Shown here: positions 1 through 7,286 of the stretch, one piece after another
Numbering within the stretch: the first letter of the stretch is position 1
Layout of the letters: the number at the start of each line of letters is the position of its first letter
The notes under the pieces: generated by a model
What the model was told of the DNA's origin: nothing
Databases searched by the model: none
What the model saw: only the letters and a program-made list of their open reading frames with translations
Program-made: the position numbers and the translations under genes
Source of the DNA: Novosphingobium mathurense
GTDB taxonomy: Bacteria; Pseudomonadota; Alphaproteobacteria; Sphingomonadales; Sphingomonadaceae
Direction of reading: 5' to 3'
NCBI RefSeq assembly: GCF_900168325.1
Contig: NZ_FVZE01000013.1
Coordinates: 1 to 58,022 of the forward strand
Length of the DNA stretch: 58,022 nt

Positions 1-1
1 C

Positions 2-76
2 GCTTGGAACAAGCTCGTCGATCAGCCCTGGCGCATCATGTCCATCGGAATGCGCCAATGGGCACATGGGTACTGA
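2..76 (+). mobile_element. 3' end of an IS630-type transposase (partial)
   Basis: An open frame enters from outside the window and stops with TGA at 74-76. The 24 visible residues contain AWNKLVDQPWRIMSIG and end in RQWAHGY. This resembles the C-terminal tail of IS630-family (DDE) transposases, where an AWN-x-LI-x-P-x-x-I-x-SI block precedes the end. The catalytic DDE core lies outside the window, so activity and completeness cannot be judged. The tail abuts the stop codon of the regulator on the opposite strand, which suggests that the element inserted into that gene. The family call rests on a short recalled motif and is moderate at best. Confidence 0.5.
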
Positions 77-1033
77 TCAATGCACCTTGGTATAACATGT
101 CTTGCCGCAGCGAAATTTGGAGGCCTCGAGCAGGGGATTTCTCAGCAGAGGTGACATGGCATCAAGAGCGCCGAGATAGATGATGTCCGATGACTTCATC
201 ATGTCGGGATTTAGATTTGAAGATGTCGTCGGCTGTAGCGGTACATTTTTGAGGTAAGACGACAGTTTACTGATGGATCCCAGAATATCCGAGCTTACTG
301 CATAGAGGTCATCGTTGATAAAGTAATTCCGATTTTCGGGTGTCTTGTTGAGATGTTCGTAGAATGTATCGACATCTCCAATCGATAGATCCTGAATTAC
401 CTCGCTGAATTCGTCTCCATCTTGCGCTCTCTCAAACATGAAATAGTCGCCAATGACGAAGAACGTATGTCTCTTGCTGCTGCTGAAAGGCTGCCAGAGC
501 TTTGAGCGGGCAGGGCCATTGCTTGAGTCAAGGGCGTTGCCGAAATAGAATGAGGCGAACAGCACGTTCACCAGCAATAATATCAGAATGGCAGCAAAAA
601 TGAGGCTGGAGCGATGTCGGGCGATCGGCAGCTTGTCTGTCGCTGCCCAGTCATTTTTGCTCTCAACTCCTGGCGTTTTGAGCACAAAAACATATTCACC
701 TGGAGGAATGGTCAGCTGTGCTCCCGACTTGTCAGCATAGAACATGTCGAGCTTCTTGCGCAGCCGATAGACGCCAACCCGGACCCGTGAACCTTGATGT
801 CCAGGCTCGCTCGAGCCTACCCGAAATATTTCTTCGGCAATCTCGGTCTCTTTTGGGCAGCGGCCTTCAATCGATTGCTGCAATAGAAAATCGAAGAGGC
901 GGAGCAGCGTATCCGACCGGTTAGAGGCAATGAAACTGCGGACACGACGCCCTTCGTCCGCCAAGGCCTGGGCCGTATCGGCGGGAACAGAGCTTTCTCC
1001 TATCGTCATTTCCCCATCATCGTTCCGCCCCAT
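77..1033 (-). CDS. Membrane-anchored winged-helix-type regulator, probably 3'-truncated
   Basis: A 318-residue protein. Residues about 55-120 resemble the winged-helix-like N-terminal domain found ahead of membrane-anchored sensor or effector proteins, with the pattern SRVRVGVYRLRKKL followed by IPPGEYVFVL. A single hydrophobic segment (about residues 142-166, SSLIFAAILILLLVNVLFAS) anchors it in the inner membrane. The rest would be periplasmic and includes a GDYFMFER block. The protein ends abruptly after DAMSPLLRNPLLEASKFRCG with a short tail, exactly where the transposase remnant begins. I infer that an insertion removed the original C-terminus. The name of the family is not known to me and its ligand or targets cannot be inferred. 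It is not obviously co-transcribed with the next gene, which reads the same way 78 bases upstream. Confidence 0.6.
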   Translation of the reverse strand: MGRNDDGEMTIGESSVPADTAQALADEGRRVRSFIASNRSDTLLRLFDFLLQQSIEGRCPKETEIAEEIFRVGSSEPGHQGSRVRVGVYRLRKKLDMFYADKSGAQLTIPPGEYVFVLKTPGVESKNDWAATDKLPIARHRSSLIFAAILILLLVNVLFASFYFGNALDSSNGPARSKLWQPFSSSKRHTFFVIGDYFMFERAQDGDEFSEVIQDLSIGDVDTFYEHLNKTPENRNYFINDDLYAVSSDILGSISKLSSYLKNVPLQPTTSSNLNPDMMKSSDIIYLGALDAMSPLLRNPLLEASKFRCGKTCYTKVH

Positions 1034-1111
1034 TGCAACCTTTGCACGCTAGCCGGATTTCAAGCGAAATCAAACATCCATGCCGGTCCTAATGGGGCGG
1101 AACCAAGAGTG

Positions 1112-1906
1112 TTATTTAGCGCCGCCGAATGACACTGTCCCGTCCGGATTGATCACGTCGAGACGATGATCGCAGACATATTCCGGAATGCGATAGTCGG
1201 GGTTTCGCTTGTACTCCCACCTGAAAGTATAGGGCTTCTGCAGATATTCCGGATCCTCGACAGAAACATCGAGCCGCAGCTTATCCGGACCGATGAGTTG
1301 ATAATGCTCTGTCACCGTCATCGCATCGCTATGGGGAATGTCGTAGAATTTGACGCTCTGTTGTACGCCGCGCGTCTGGACGACCAAGGTATCACCTTCC
1401 CAATGGGCCGAGGAAAATCCGTAATATGACGGCGCTAGATCGTCTGGCTCGGGGAAGGGCGCATTCATATAGATGCGACGTGTCTGCATGAAAAGCTCGG
1501 CAAGGACGGTAATCTGGCCTGGATTCTGCAGAATCTGGATGGGGTAAATGGCCTCCATGATGCCGGGCGTGCCTTCCGGAAGGCATTGTGTGCTGGCGTC
1601 GACAAGTGGCGTGCCAGCCTTGAGCATTGCCTGGCGCTTTTCCTGCAGGGCCTTCCATTCACTTGCGTAGGGCTCTTTGAGGTCTGGGCCGCCGCCCGGG
1701 GGAGGGACCAGCTTCGTTTCGTCGCCATCATCGTCGAACGGAAAGGGATCGCGCTCCCATACACCGGTTATGTTGGGTTCCGCTTGGACACCGGCAGCCT
1801 TCGTGGCCTGGTCCGAAGCCGGAGAAGCAGCCATCGCCACCTGATTTGCCCCGCCCAACGCCAGGGCAGAACATAGGGCAAGGCTTGCGATTTCTTTGAA
1901 GTTCAT
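1112..1906 (-). CDS. Secreted hypothetical protein, 264 aa
   Basis: It begins with a clear Sec signal peptide (MNFKEIASLALCSALALGG, predicted cut after AMA at about residue 26). The mature part has an NITGVWERDPFPFDDDGD segment, a proline/glycine-rich stretch and a C-terminal beta-rich half (FSSAHWEGDTLVVQT, RWEYKRNP). Proteins of this shape occur in sphingomonads near DUF6152 proteins and TBDRs, but no function is established that I can name. It precedes nothing obvious on its own strand and lies 102 bases downstream of the DUF6152 gene, so the two are probably co-transcribed. A ribosome-binding site (GAGGGG) sits just before the ATG at 1906. Confidence 0.65.
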   Translation of the reverse strand: MNFKEIASLALCSALALGGANQVAMAASPASDQATKAAGVQAEPNITGVWERDPFPFDDDGDETKLVPPPGGGPDLKEPYASEWKALQEKRQAMLKAGTPLVDASTQCLPEGTPGIMEAIYPIQILQNPGQITVLAELFMQTRRIYMNAPFPEPDDLAPSYYGFSSAHWEGDTLVVQTRGVQQSVKFYDIPHSDAMTVTEHYQLIGPDKLRLDVSVEDPEYLQKPYTFRWEYKRNPDYRIPEYVCDHRLDVINPDGTVSFGGAK

Positions 1907-2008
1907 CAGACCCCTCGATCCTGTTATCGTGTCAGAAAATTAATCTTCATTTCAACAGCTAGTATTCCGGCTGCAAATGGCTGATCAGGCCTGCGGCCGG
2001 AAAGCGTA

Positions 2009-2374
2009 TCACCATGCATCCAGCTTCTTGCCGCCGCCCAGGGTTGCGACCTTGAGCGCTCCGCCCGGCTTTCCGTTTCTCAGCGGGAAGTAGGAAATGT
2101 CGATCTTGTCGCCGGCCTTGAGCGTATTAAACTTCCAGCCAGCTTGCTTCATGTTGGAGGGGCTGTTGCATTCCAGGGCAAACGTCTCCGTGCCGCTTTT
2201 CACGACCACGTAGACATGCGGATTTGCCCATTGAAATTGTACGACAGTCACGCCCTTGCGATCAGTGGTTTTTGTCTGATCGAACATCGCAAAAGAATGG
2301 TGCGCCATGGCAGGCAGGCTGACCGTGAGGAGGCCTGCAGCAAGAACGGAAGCGCACGTTTTGAGTCTATTCAT
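2009..2374 (-). CDS. DUF6152-family secreted protein, 121 aa
   Basis: A small exported protein with a signal peptide (MNRLKTCASVLAAGLLTVS, cut after AMA) followed by the family's hallmark HHSFAMFD directly after the cleavage site. The WANPHVYVVV and ALECNSPSNMKQAGW segments and a C-terminal FPLRNGKPGGAL also match DUF6152. The HH pair near the mature N-terminus could bind a metal, but that is inference. It is transcribed away from the TBDR at 2989, with about 600 bases of non-coding DNA between them, and it heads a likely two-gene unit with the 264-residue secreted protein. Confidence 0.75.
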   Translation of the reverse strand: MNRLKTCASVLAAGLLTVSLPAMAHHSFAMFDQTKTTDRKGVTVVQFQWANPHVYVVVKSGTETFALECNSPSNMKQAGWKFNTLKAGDKIDISYFPLRNGKPGGALKVATLGGGKKLDAW

Positions 2375-2988
2375 TCAAGAAACTCCTGTCTTCGACAAAC
2401 GATCGCGCCGAAGTTTGTCAAGTTTTTGATCGATCGCATTCCGGTCTGCCGGTCAATCGACCTGCCGGTCGCCGGGAATGATTCTGGCTTGCGGGGTCCG
2501 GCGGTAGCGATGTGCTATCCAATCTAGTCCTGCGCGGTAGGGGTCGAAAGTGCGAAGCGGTCGTGAAACCGTTAATCAACGCGCAGATCGTTTGCGTCGC
2601 GCCGAAGGGCTTGCGGATTCTGGCCGAAATTCCCGATGCTTCCTGCCAGATTTTTACAGGTCATCGCGTCCAGGAGGGCGCTGCGGCGGCCCCATAAATT
2701 AACGTAACGCGTCGAAACGAAACGTTTCCGAACAGTTTCAGGGGCCGGTCTGATATTTACTTCGATGCAACAAACTGCGCCAATACGACGGCAGCGTTGC
2801 TTATGATGAACTATGCGCGGCGCTGTCGATCTGGGTGAAATCTGACAGTTCGCAGTCGGTTTTGGCTGGTTCGGGCGGACTTGAAACAGGGATTTCCAAT
2901 GCTGCTGCCCGACTGCCGAAAGGGGCCGGATGGCCGCTGATCGGTGCGAACGGTCATAAGAAGCATACACAGGGAAATGTGGAGGAAT
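2375..2988. other. 614-base non-coding divergent region
   Basis: No convincing gene is seen on either strand. The space separates the DUF6152 gene from the divergent TBDR and must hold promoters for both. The most regular element is a palindrome at 2719-2728 inside an A/C-rich stretch (see separate entry). Short open frames here lack a ribosome-binding site and family resemblance. Confidence 0.5.
2719..2728. promoter_or_regulatory. Palindrome GAAACGTTTC, possible operator
   Basis: A perfect 10-base palindrome with a central CG lies 260 bases before the TBDR start. It is preceded by partly repeated GTAACG, TCGAAACG and GAAACG words. A palindrome centred on CG with flanking A/T arms is typical of LacI-family sites, but no LacI gene is in the window, so the assignment is only suggestive. 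Confidence 0.3.
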
Positions 2989-5355
2989 ATGACAAACTTG
3001 AAAGCTTGGCCGGTACAGCTTGAAGGCGGCGCTACACCAGTAACAGTTTCGCGACTGGCGTCCTATGGCGCGCTTCTCCTTGCAGGATCTGCTTTCGTGC
3101 TCCCTGTAAGTGCTGCCCATGCGCAGGATAGTGGCGCGCAAAAGGGCGGGTATCAGGAGCCCATCGAGATGGACGAGATCATCGTTTCGGCTCGCCGCAA
3201 GGACGAGAAGCTGATCGATGTTCCCGCTTCGATCACAGCCTATTCCTCCGACTTCCTGAAAACCCAGAACATTCAGAATTTCACGGACTATGCCACCCGC
3301 ATTCCCAATCTGAGCTTCCAGTATGGCTTGGGTGGGGACCTGCTTTGGGGCGGCAGCCGTGAAACCACGATCCGTGGTGTCGCCGGCTCCGGGACGACGG
3401 CCTATTATATCAATGACACGCCGGTCCCTTCGTCGGTCAGCCCGCTGACCCTCAACCTCGACCGCATCGAAGTGCTTAAAGGTCCTCAGGGGACACTGTT
3501 TGGCGCAAGTTCGATGGGCGGGAACCTGCGGTTCATCACGCGCAAGCCTTCGTTGACCGAGAATTCGGGCGCGGTCCAGGTTCAGGGAGGCGGCACCAAG
3601 CTCGGTGGCTTTGACTTCGATGGAAACGCCCAGGCCAATTTCATTCTGGTGCCTGATCGGATCGCGCTTGATGTTGCCTTCGGCTACACGCGTGAGTCCG
3701 GCTTCATTACGAGGCGGTTTCCCGGAGAGTCCGGTGAGCTGATCTCCAAAAAGGGGCAAGGGCGCAACGACATCGCGACAGGGTCGGTGACCTTGCGGGT
3801 GAAGCTGACCGATTCGCTTGAGGCAAGCATCAACGGCATCGGGCAGGCGAGCAAACTGCACGGGTTCCCTGCCACTTATTTCCCATTGCCGGGTTACAAG
3901 CCGGTTTCCTACACCGTGGATCGCGACCGCGATGTGCAGGAGTATTCGAAAGATCGCTGGGGTATCGGCTCAATCGTTCTGAACTATGCCGGTGAAGGCT
4001 TCTCTGTGGTCTCCTCCACGAGCTATTTCGCGCGTCGGATCAAGGAACGGGAGGATAATACAGAGGGAAGCAATCTGTATCTTGCCGAAGCCGAGCCTGA
4101 TATCGATCTCGGAAATCCGGCCATTTACGGGGATACGAATGCCACGACGCGTCTTTTCACGCACGAGGATCGTCTCACGTTCGATGACGGAGCCATTCTT
4201 CCCCATCTGTCGGGCATAGTCGGTGTCTATTACCAGCATGAGTACTTGCGCACGAAGATGCCGCCGGTTCGGATTCCGGGACTTGCGGATGCCGGGATCG
4301 AACCCGATTATCTTGGTACTAGTAATCTCGCTAATCACAACAACGATGTGGCTTTGTTCGGCGAGCTCTATTACGAGCTCGTTCCCAAGCTGACCGTCAC
4401 GGTGGGCCTGCGGAAATACTGGATCCGACAGAAGACCGATGCAGGCGTCGATATGGGCTATCTGTTCCCGCCTGATGGAATTTCCGTCAATCCGGCACTC
4501 AAGAATAGCCAGACAGGACTTATCCCCAAGGCTGTTATTTCTTACAAGATCGGTGACCAGGGCAATATCTATGCATCTGCGTCAAAGGGTTTCCGGGTAG
4601 GCGGAACAGAGCAGGCTTTGCCCGATATTTGCTCGACCGACCTTGAGAACCTGGGTGTCAATGCGGAAGACTTGCGGCAGTATAAATCCGATACCTTGTG
4701 GAGCTACGAGGTTGGCGCCAAGGGCAGTCTGGCAAATGGTCGCCTCAGCGCTTCGGTAGCTGGGTTCCAGATCGACTGGTCCAACATCCAGCAGAGCATC
4801 TTCCTGCCGACCTGCACGCTGCCGGTAACGACAAATGCGGGTAAAGCCCGTATTCGCGGTGGTGAGTTCGAGCTGTCGGGCCGCCCCTTCGCCGGAGTAC
4901 CTTTCACGCTTCAGGTGGGCCTGGGCTATACGGATGGCGTTCTTCAGGAACCGGGTGTGGTTCCACAGGAACCCAACACTCCGCTTCCTCTGGTGCCGAA
5001 ATGGACGGGTACGATCTCTGGCTATTATGAAGTGCCGCTTGGCGATTCCCTTCAGTTGTTCATGGCTGCGGACTACAGCTACACCAGCTCCGTCAAAGTC
5101 TCTGACGGCGACAGCGGGTTTTATACCAGGCAGCCGATCAATATGGTCAACGGCAATATTGGCCTGAGCTTCGGAAACTCCCAGGTCATGGTCTTTGTCA
5201 AAAACCTGTTCGATAAGCGGTTGAATTTCGGTAACCAGCCTTCGGCTGGCTTCGAAAGGCAGGAACTGCTTGATGATGGCAGCTATCAGCGCCTGCCGCG
5301 CGGCGTTGTCAGCCGGCCACGCCAGATCGGTGTGCAATATCAGCTGAATTTCTGA
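2989..5355 (+). CDS. TonB-dependent receptor, 788 aa
   Basis: An outer-membrane active transporter powered by TonB-ExbBD. The signal peptide ends near VSAAHAQ (about residue 44). It is followed by the TonB-box/plug region EMDEIIVSARR, the plug motifs VLKGPQGTLFGASSMGG and FITRKP, and the 22-strand barrel ending in the expected aromatic residue (VQYQLNF). The ATG at 2989 is chosen because GGAGG stands just before it and a signal peptide follows at once; an in-frame GTG 45 bases upstream is less likely. Length fits the sphingomonad receptor class that lacks siderophore-specific features. The substrate is unknown. It stands alone, with a strong terminator behind it. Confidence 0.9.
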   Translation: MTNLKAWPVQLEGGATPVTVSRLASYGALLLAGSAFVLPVSAAHAQDSGAQKGGYQEPIEMDEIIVSARRKDEKLIDVPASITAYSSDFLKTQNIQNFTDYATRIPNLSFQYGLGGDLLWGGSRETTIRGVAGSGTTAYYINDTPVPSSVSPLTLNLDRIEVLKGPQGTLFGASSMGGNLRFITRKPSLTENSGAVQVQGGGTKLGGFDFDGNAQANFILVPDRIALDVAFGYTRESGFITRRFPGESGELISKKGQGRNDIATGSVTLRVKLTDSLEASINGIGQASKLHGFPATYFPLPGYKPVSYTVDRDRDVQEYSKDRWGIGSIVLNYAGEGFSVVSSTSYFARRIKEREDNTEGSNLYLAEAEPDIDLGNPAIYGDTNATTRLFTHEDRLTFDDGAILPHLSGIVGVYYQHEYLRTKMPPVRIPGLADAGIEPDYLGTSNLANHNNDVALFGELYYELVPKLTVTVGLRKYWIRQKTDAGVDMGYLFPPDGISVNPALKNSQTGLIPKAVISYKIGDQGNIYASASKGFRVGGTEQALPDICSTDLENLGVNAEDLRQYKSDTLWSYEVGAKGSLANGRLSASVAGFQIDWSNIQQSIFLPTCTLPVTTNAGKARIRGGEFELSGRPFAGVPFTLQVGLGYTDGVLQEPGVVPQEPNTPLPLVPKWTGTISGYYEVPLGDSLQLFMAADYSYTSSVKVSDGDSGFYTRQPINMVNGNIGLSFGNSQVMVFVKNLFDKRLNFGNQPSAGFERQELLDDGSYQRLPRGVVSRPRQIGVQYQLNF

Positions 5356-5364
5356 GATGAGTGA

Positions 5365-5405
5365 GATCGGGGATGGCTTGGCCATCCCCGATCCTCTTGC
5401 TTGTT
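5365..5405 (+). terminator. Rho-independent terminator of the first TBDR
   Basis: A perfect 13-base stem (GATCGGGGATGGC at 5365-5377 pairing with 5381-5393) with a TTG loop is followed by a T-rich tail (CTCTTGCTTGTTTT). It begins 9 bases after the receptor's stop codon. Confidence 0.8.
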
Positions 5406-5559
5406 TTCCTCGCGGGCACAGGCGGCTCGCGGTTGCGTTTGATTGCGCAATTGCACCTGGGGCCTTTGAGCGTCGGTGCCGGCGCGCACGTGCGGCGCTC
5501 GAAGCCTCAATGAGTATGCGCTCATGGCGCACAGTATTCCGGGTTAGGTGAGGGTGACA

Positions 5560-5963
5560 ATCAAGAGGTGGTGGCCTCTTTGGCGTCGCTCGCTATCGTG
5601 CCTGTCGCCGTCAGGTGCGGGCATCAGAACAATCAGATCGCCATGCCAATTGGCATTGGCAATTCCATTCGCAGCCTGAACCTCTCCCCGAACGCATCGT
5701 TGGTGCAGATCCGGACGGCTCTTACGAGAATTGTCTCGCTGGCTCGGGCGCGGCACGGCGAAAGAGCCTTTTGCCCGGCGATGATACTGTCCGGAGCGAT
5801 CGGGCCGATTTCCAAACTCTTCGACATCCCCGCAGAGTGGCTACAGCGCTGCGAGAACCTGGTAGCTGAAAGACTGCCGGGCGGCCATTTCTGCGTGGAC
5901 GAACTCCCCGTTCAAACGCACGAGGCTCTGGCAAGTTTCCTGTGCCGGCGCGACCTGGGGTAA
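5560..5963 (+). pseudogene. Frameshifted remnant of a haloacetate-dehalogenase-type alpha/beta hydrolase
   Basis: Three pieces of one protein family appear in order but in different frames. VASLASLAIVPV (frame starting near 5568) resembles the strand that follows the nucleophile elbow. HANWHWQFHSQPEPLPERIV plus GADPD (the next frame, about 5644-5720) matches the cap domain. CPAMILSGAIGPISKLFD and LPGGHF (back in the first frame, about 5775-5890) match the C-terminal part with the catalytic histidine. The N-terminal half with the nucleophilic Asp is absent, and about 40 residues are missing between cap and C-terminal pieces. The gene is therefore dead. It shows that the locus once carried a hydrolase of the fluoroacetate/haloacetate dehalogenase family. 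Confidence 0.7.
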
Positions 5964-6321
5964 GGCTCGCAAAGAGCTTCCGGCGGTGCAAGATCGGGGA
6001 GGGGCTGTATCGATGCTCGATCCGCTGTGAAGGTGGGATTCGCACGCAAGATAGCAGAACGCTCGGCACTCGTGGCGATCGTCCTTGGGACAATCCCGGA
6101 GGTCATGAATGACGGTGCGGAAGTTCAGGCTGGAGATCCCGTCCTCTGGCGTCTTTTGCTGACTTATCCGGTCCCGCACATGGACTCGTCTCACGGCGCA
6201 TTCTCTGCGCTCAAGGATGAAGGGGGTGTTGGCTGCCAGGCGTGCGCAGGTGTTTTTGCACCTTGTACCGTTTGCTTTCTTGCTGGTGGCGGCCCGCGCG
6301 CTTCTGAATCCTGAATGCAAA
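5964..6321. other. Non-coding gap between dehalogenase remnant and ferB
   Basis: No gene with a ribosome-binding site or family resemblance is seen on either strand. The stretch may contain further degraded sequence of the same decayed locus; the ferB promoter begins at its right end. Confidence 0.4.
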
Positions 6322-6357
6322 ATAGCTATTGAACATAGCAAAAAATGGGCGTAAGAA
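6322..6357 (+). promoter_or_regulatory. Putative ferB promoter with FerC-type operator
   Basis: The inverted repeat GCTAT-TGAAC-ATAGC (6325-6339) lies within ATAGCTATTGAACATAGCAA. TTGAAC at 6329-6334 could be a -35 box, with TAAGAA at 6352-6357 as a weak -10 after a 17-base spacer. A bound repressor would then cover the -35. A copy of the same operator lies between the MarR gene and the next TBDR. The promoter boxes are inference; the repeat is directly visible. Confidence 0.6.
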
Positions 6358-6405
6358 TCTCGGCATATTAGGTCGATGTATCCGGCCAGCTTAGGGAGAA
6401 GATCC

Positions 6406-7263
6406 ATGGCCACGCCATCACAACCCGATCCGCGTCCTGAAGAGGAAACCGTCCGCTGCGACATCGAGGACGGTGTCGCCTGGGTCTATTTCAACCGCCC
6501 GGACAAGCGCAATTGCATGAGCCCCAAGCTCAACCGCCAGATGATGCGCGTGATCGAGGATCTCGAATTTCGCGACGACGTTCAGGTCCTCGTCCTGACC
6601 GGTGAGGGCGTTGCTTGGTCGGCGGGCATGGACTTGCTCGAATACTTCCGCATGAACGAGGAAAAGGGCATCGGTGCCATCCGGCAATCCCAGCGGGAGG
6701 CTTACGGCTGGTGGGAGCGGCTTCGGTGGTACGAGAAGCCGACGGTCGCGATGGTCAACGGCTGGTGCTTCGGCGGCGGCTACGGTCCGCTCTTCGCCTG
6801 CGATCTGGCTTTCTGTGCGCAGAGCGCGCAGTTCGGCCTGTCCGAGATCAACTGGGCGATCCTACCCGGCGGCGGGGCGAGCAAGGTTGCGGCCGAACTC
6901 CTCAGCTTCCGCAAGGCGATGTACCATGCGATGATGGGTGAGAACCTGACCGGCGAGCAGGCGGCCGAATGGGGCCTCGTCAATGAGTGCCTCCCGGACG
7001 ACAAGCTCAAGGCTCGCGTGCAGGAAGTCTGCGACAGTCTGAAGAAGAAGGACACCAATGCCCTTCGTGCCACCAAGTGGGCGATCCGGCGGGTGCGCGA
7101 GATGACTTACGATAACGCCGAGGACTATCTCGTGCGCGCGCAGGAAGCCCTGAACGATTTCGGCGGAAAGCAGAGCCGCAAGGAGGCGACCCGCCAGTTC
7201 CTGGACGAGAAATCGTACAAGCCGGGGCTTGGTGCCTTCGACAAGAGCAAGCTGGACCAATAA
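6406..7263 (+). CDS. ferB: Feruloyl-/p-hydroxycinnamoyl-CoA hydratase-lyase (vanillin-forming)
   Basis: A crotonase-fold enzyme of 285 residues that hydrates feruloyl-CoA (or coumaroyl-/caffeoyl-CoA) and cleaves the product to vanillin and acetyl-CoA in the cytoplasm. It matches the hydroxycinnamoyl-CoA hydratase-lyase subfamily throughout: FNRPDKRNCMSP, AWSAGMDLLEYF, MVNGWCFGGGYGPLFACD and GLSEINW. Glu147 corresponds to the catalytic Glu143 of the Pseudomonas enzyme. The Ser123 position of that enzyme is Gly127 here (GGGYGP instead of GGGFSP). AGGGAGAAG stands before the ATG at 6406, which is preferred to the in-frame ATG at 6376. It is followed after 23 bases by ferA. Regulation by the MarR protein at 9397 is likely. 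Confidence 0.87.
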   Translation: MATPSQPDPRPEEETVRCDIEDGVAWVYFNRPDKRNCMSPKLNRQMMRVIEDLEFRDDVQVLVLTGEGVAWSAGMDLLEYFRMNEEKGIGAIRQSQREAYGWWERLRWYEKPTVAMVNGWCFGGGYGPLFACDLAFCAQSAQFGLSEINWAILPGGGASKVAAELLSFRKAMYHAMMGENLTGEQAAEWGLVNECLPDDKLKARVQEVCDSLKKKDTNALRATKWAIRRVREMTYDNAEDYLVRAQEALNDFGGKQSRKEATRQFLDEKSYKPGLGAFDKSKLDQ

Positions 7264-7286
7264 CATATTGGGGAGAGGTGCGAGGC

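Noticed and set aside
5841..6464. Minus-strand open frame of 207 codons over the gap before ferB
   Set aside because: No ribosome-binding site, cysteine-rich unnatural composition, and it runs antisense to the dehalogenase remnant and the ferB start.
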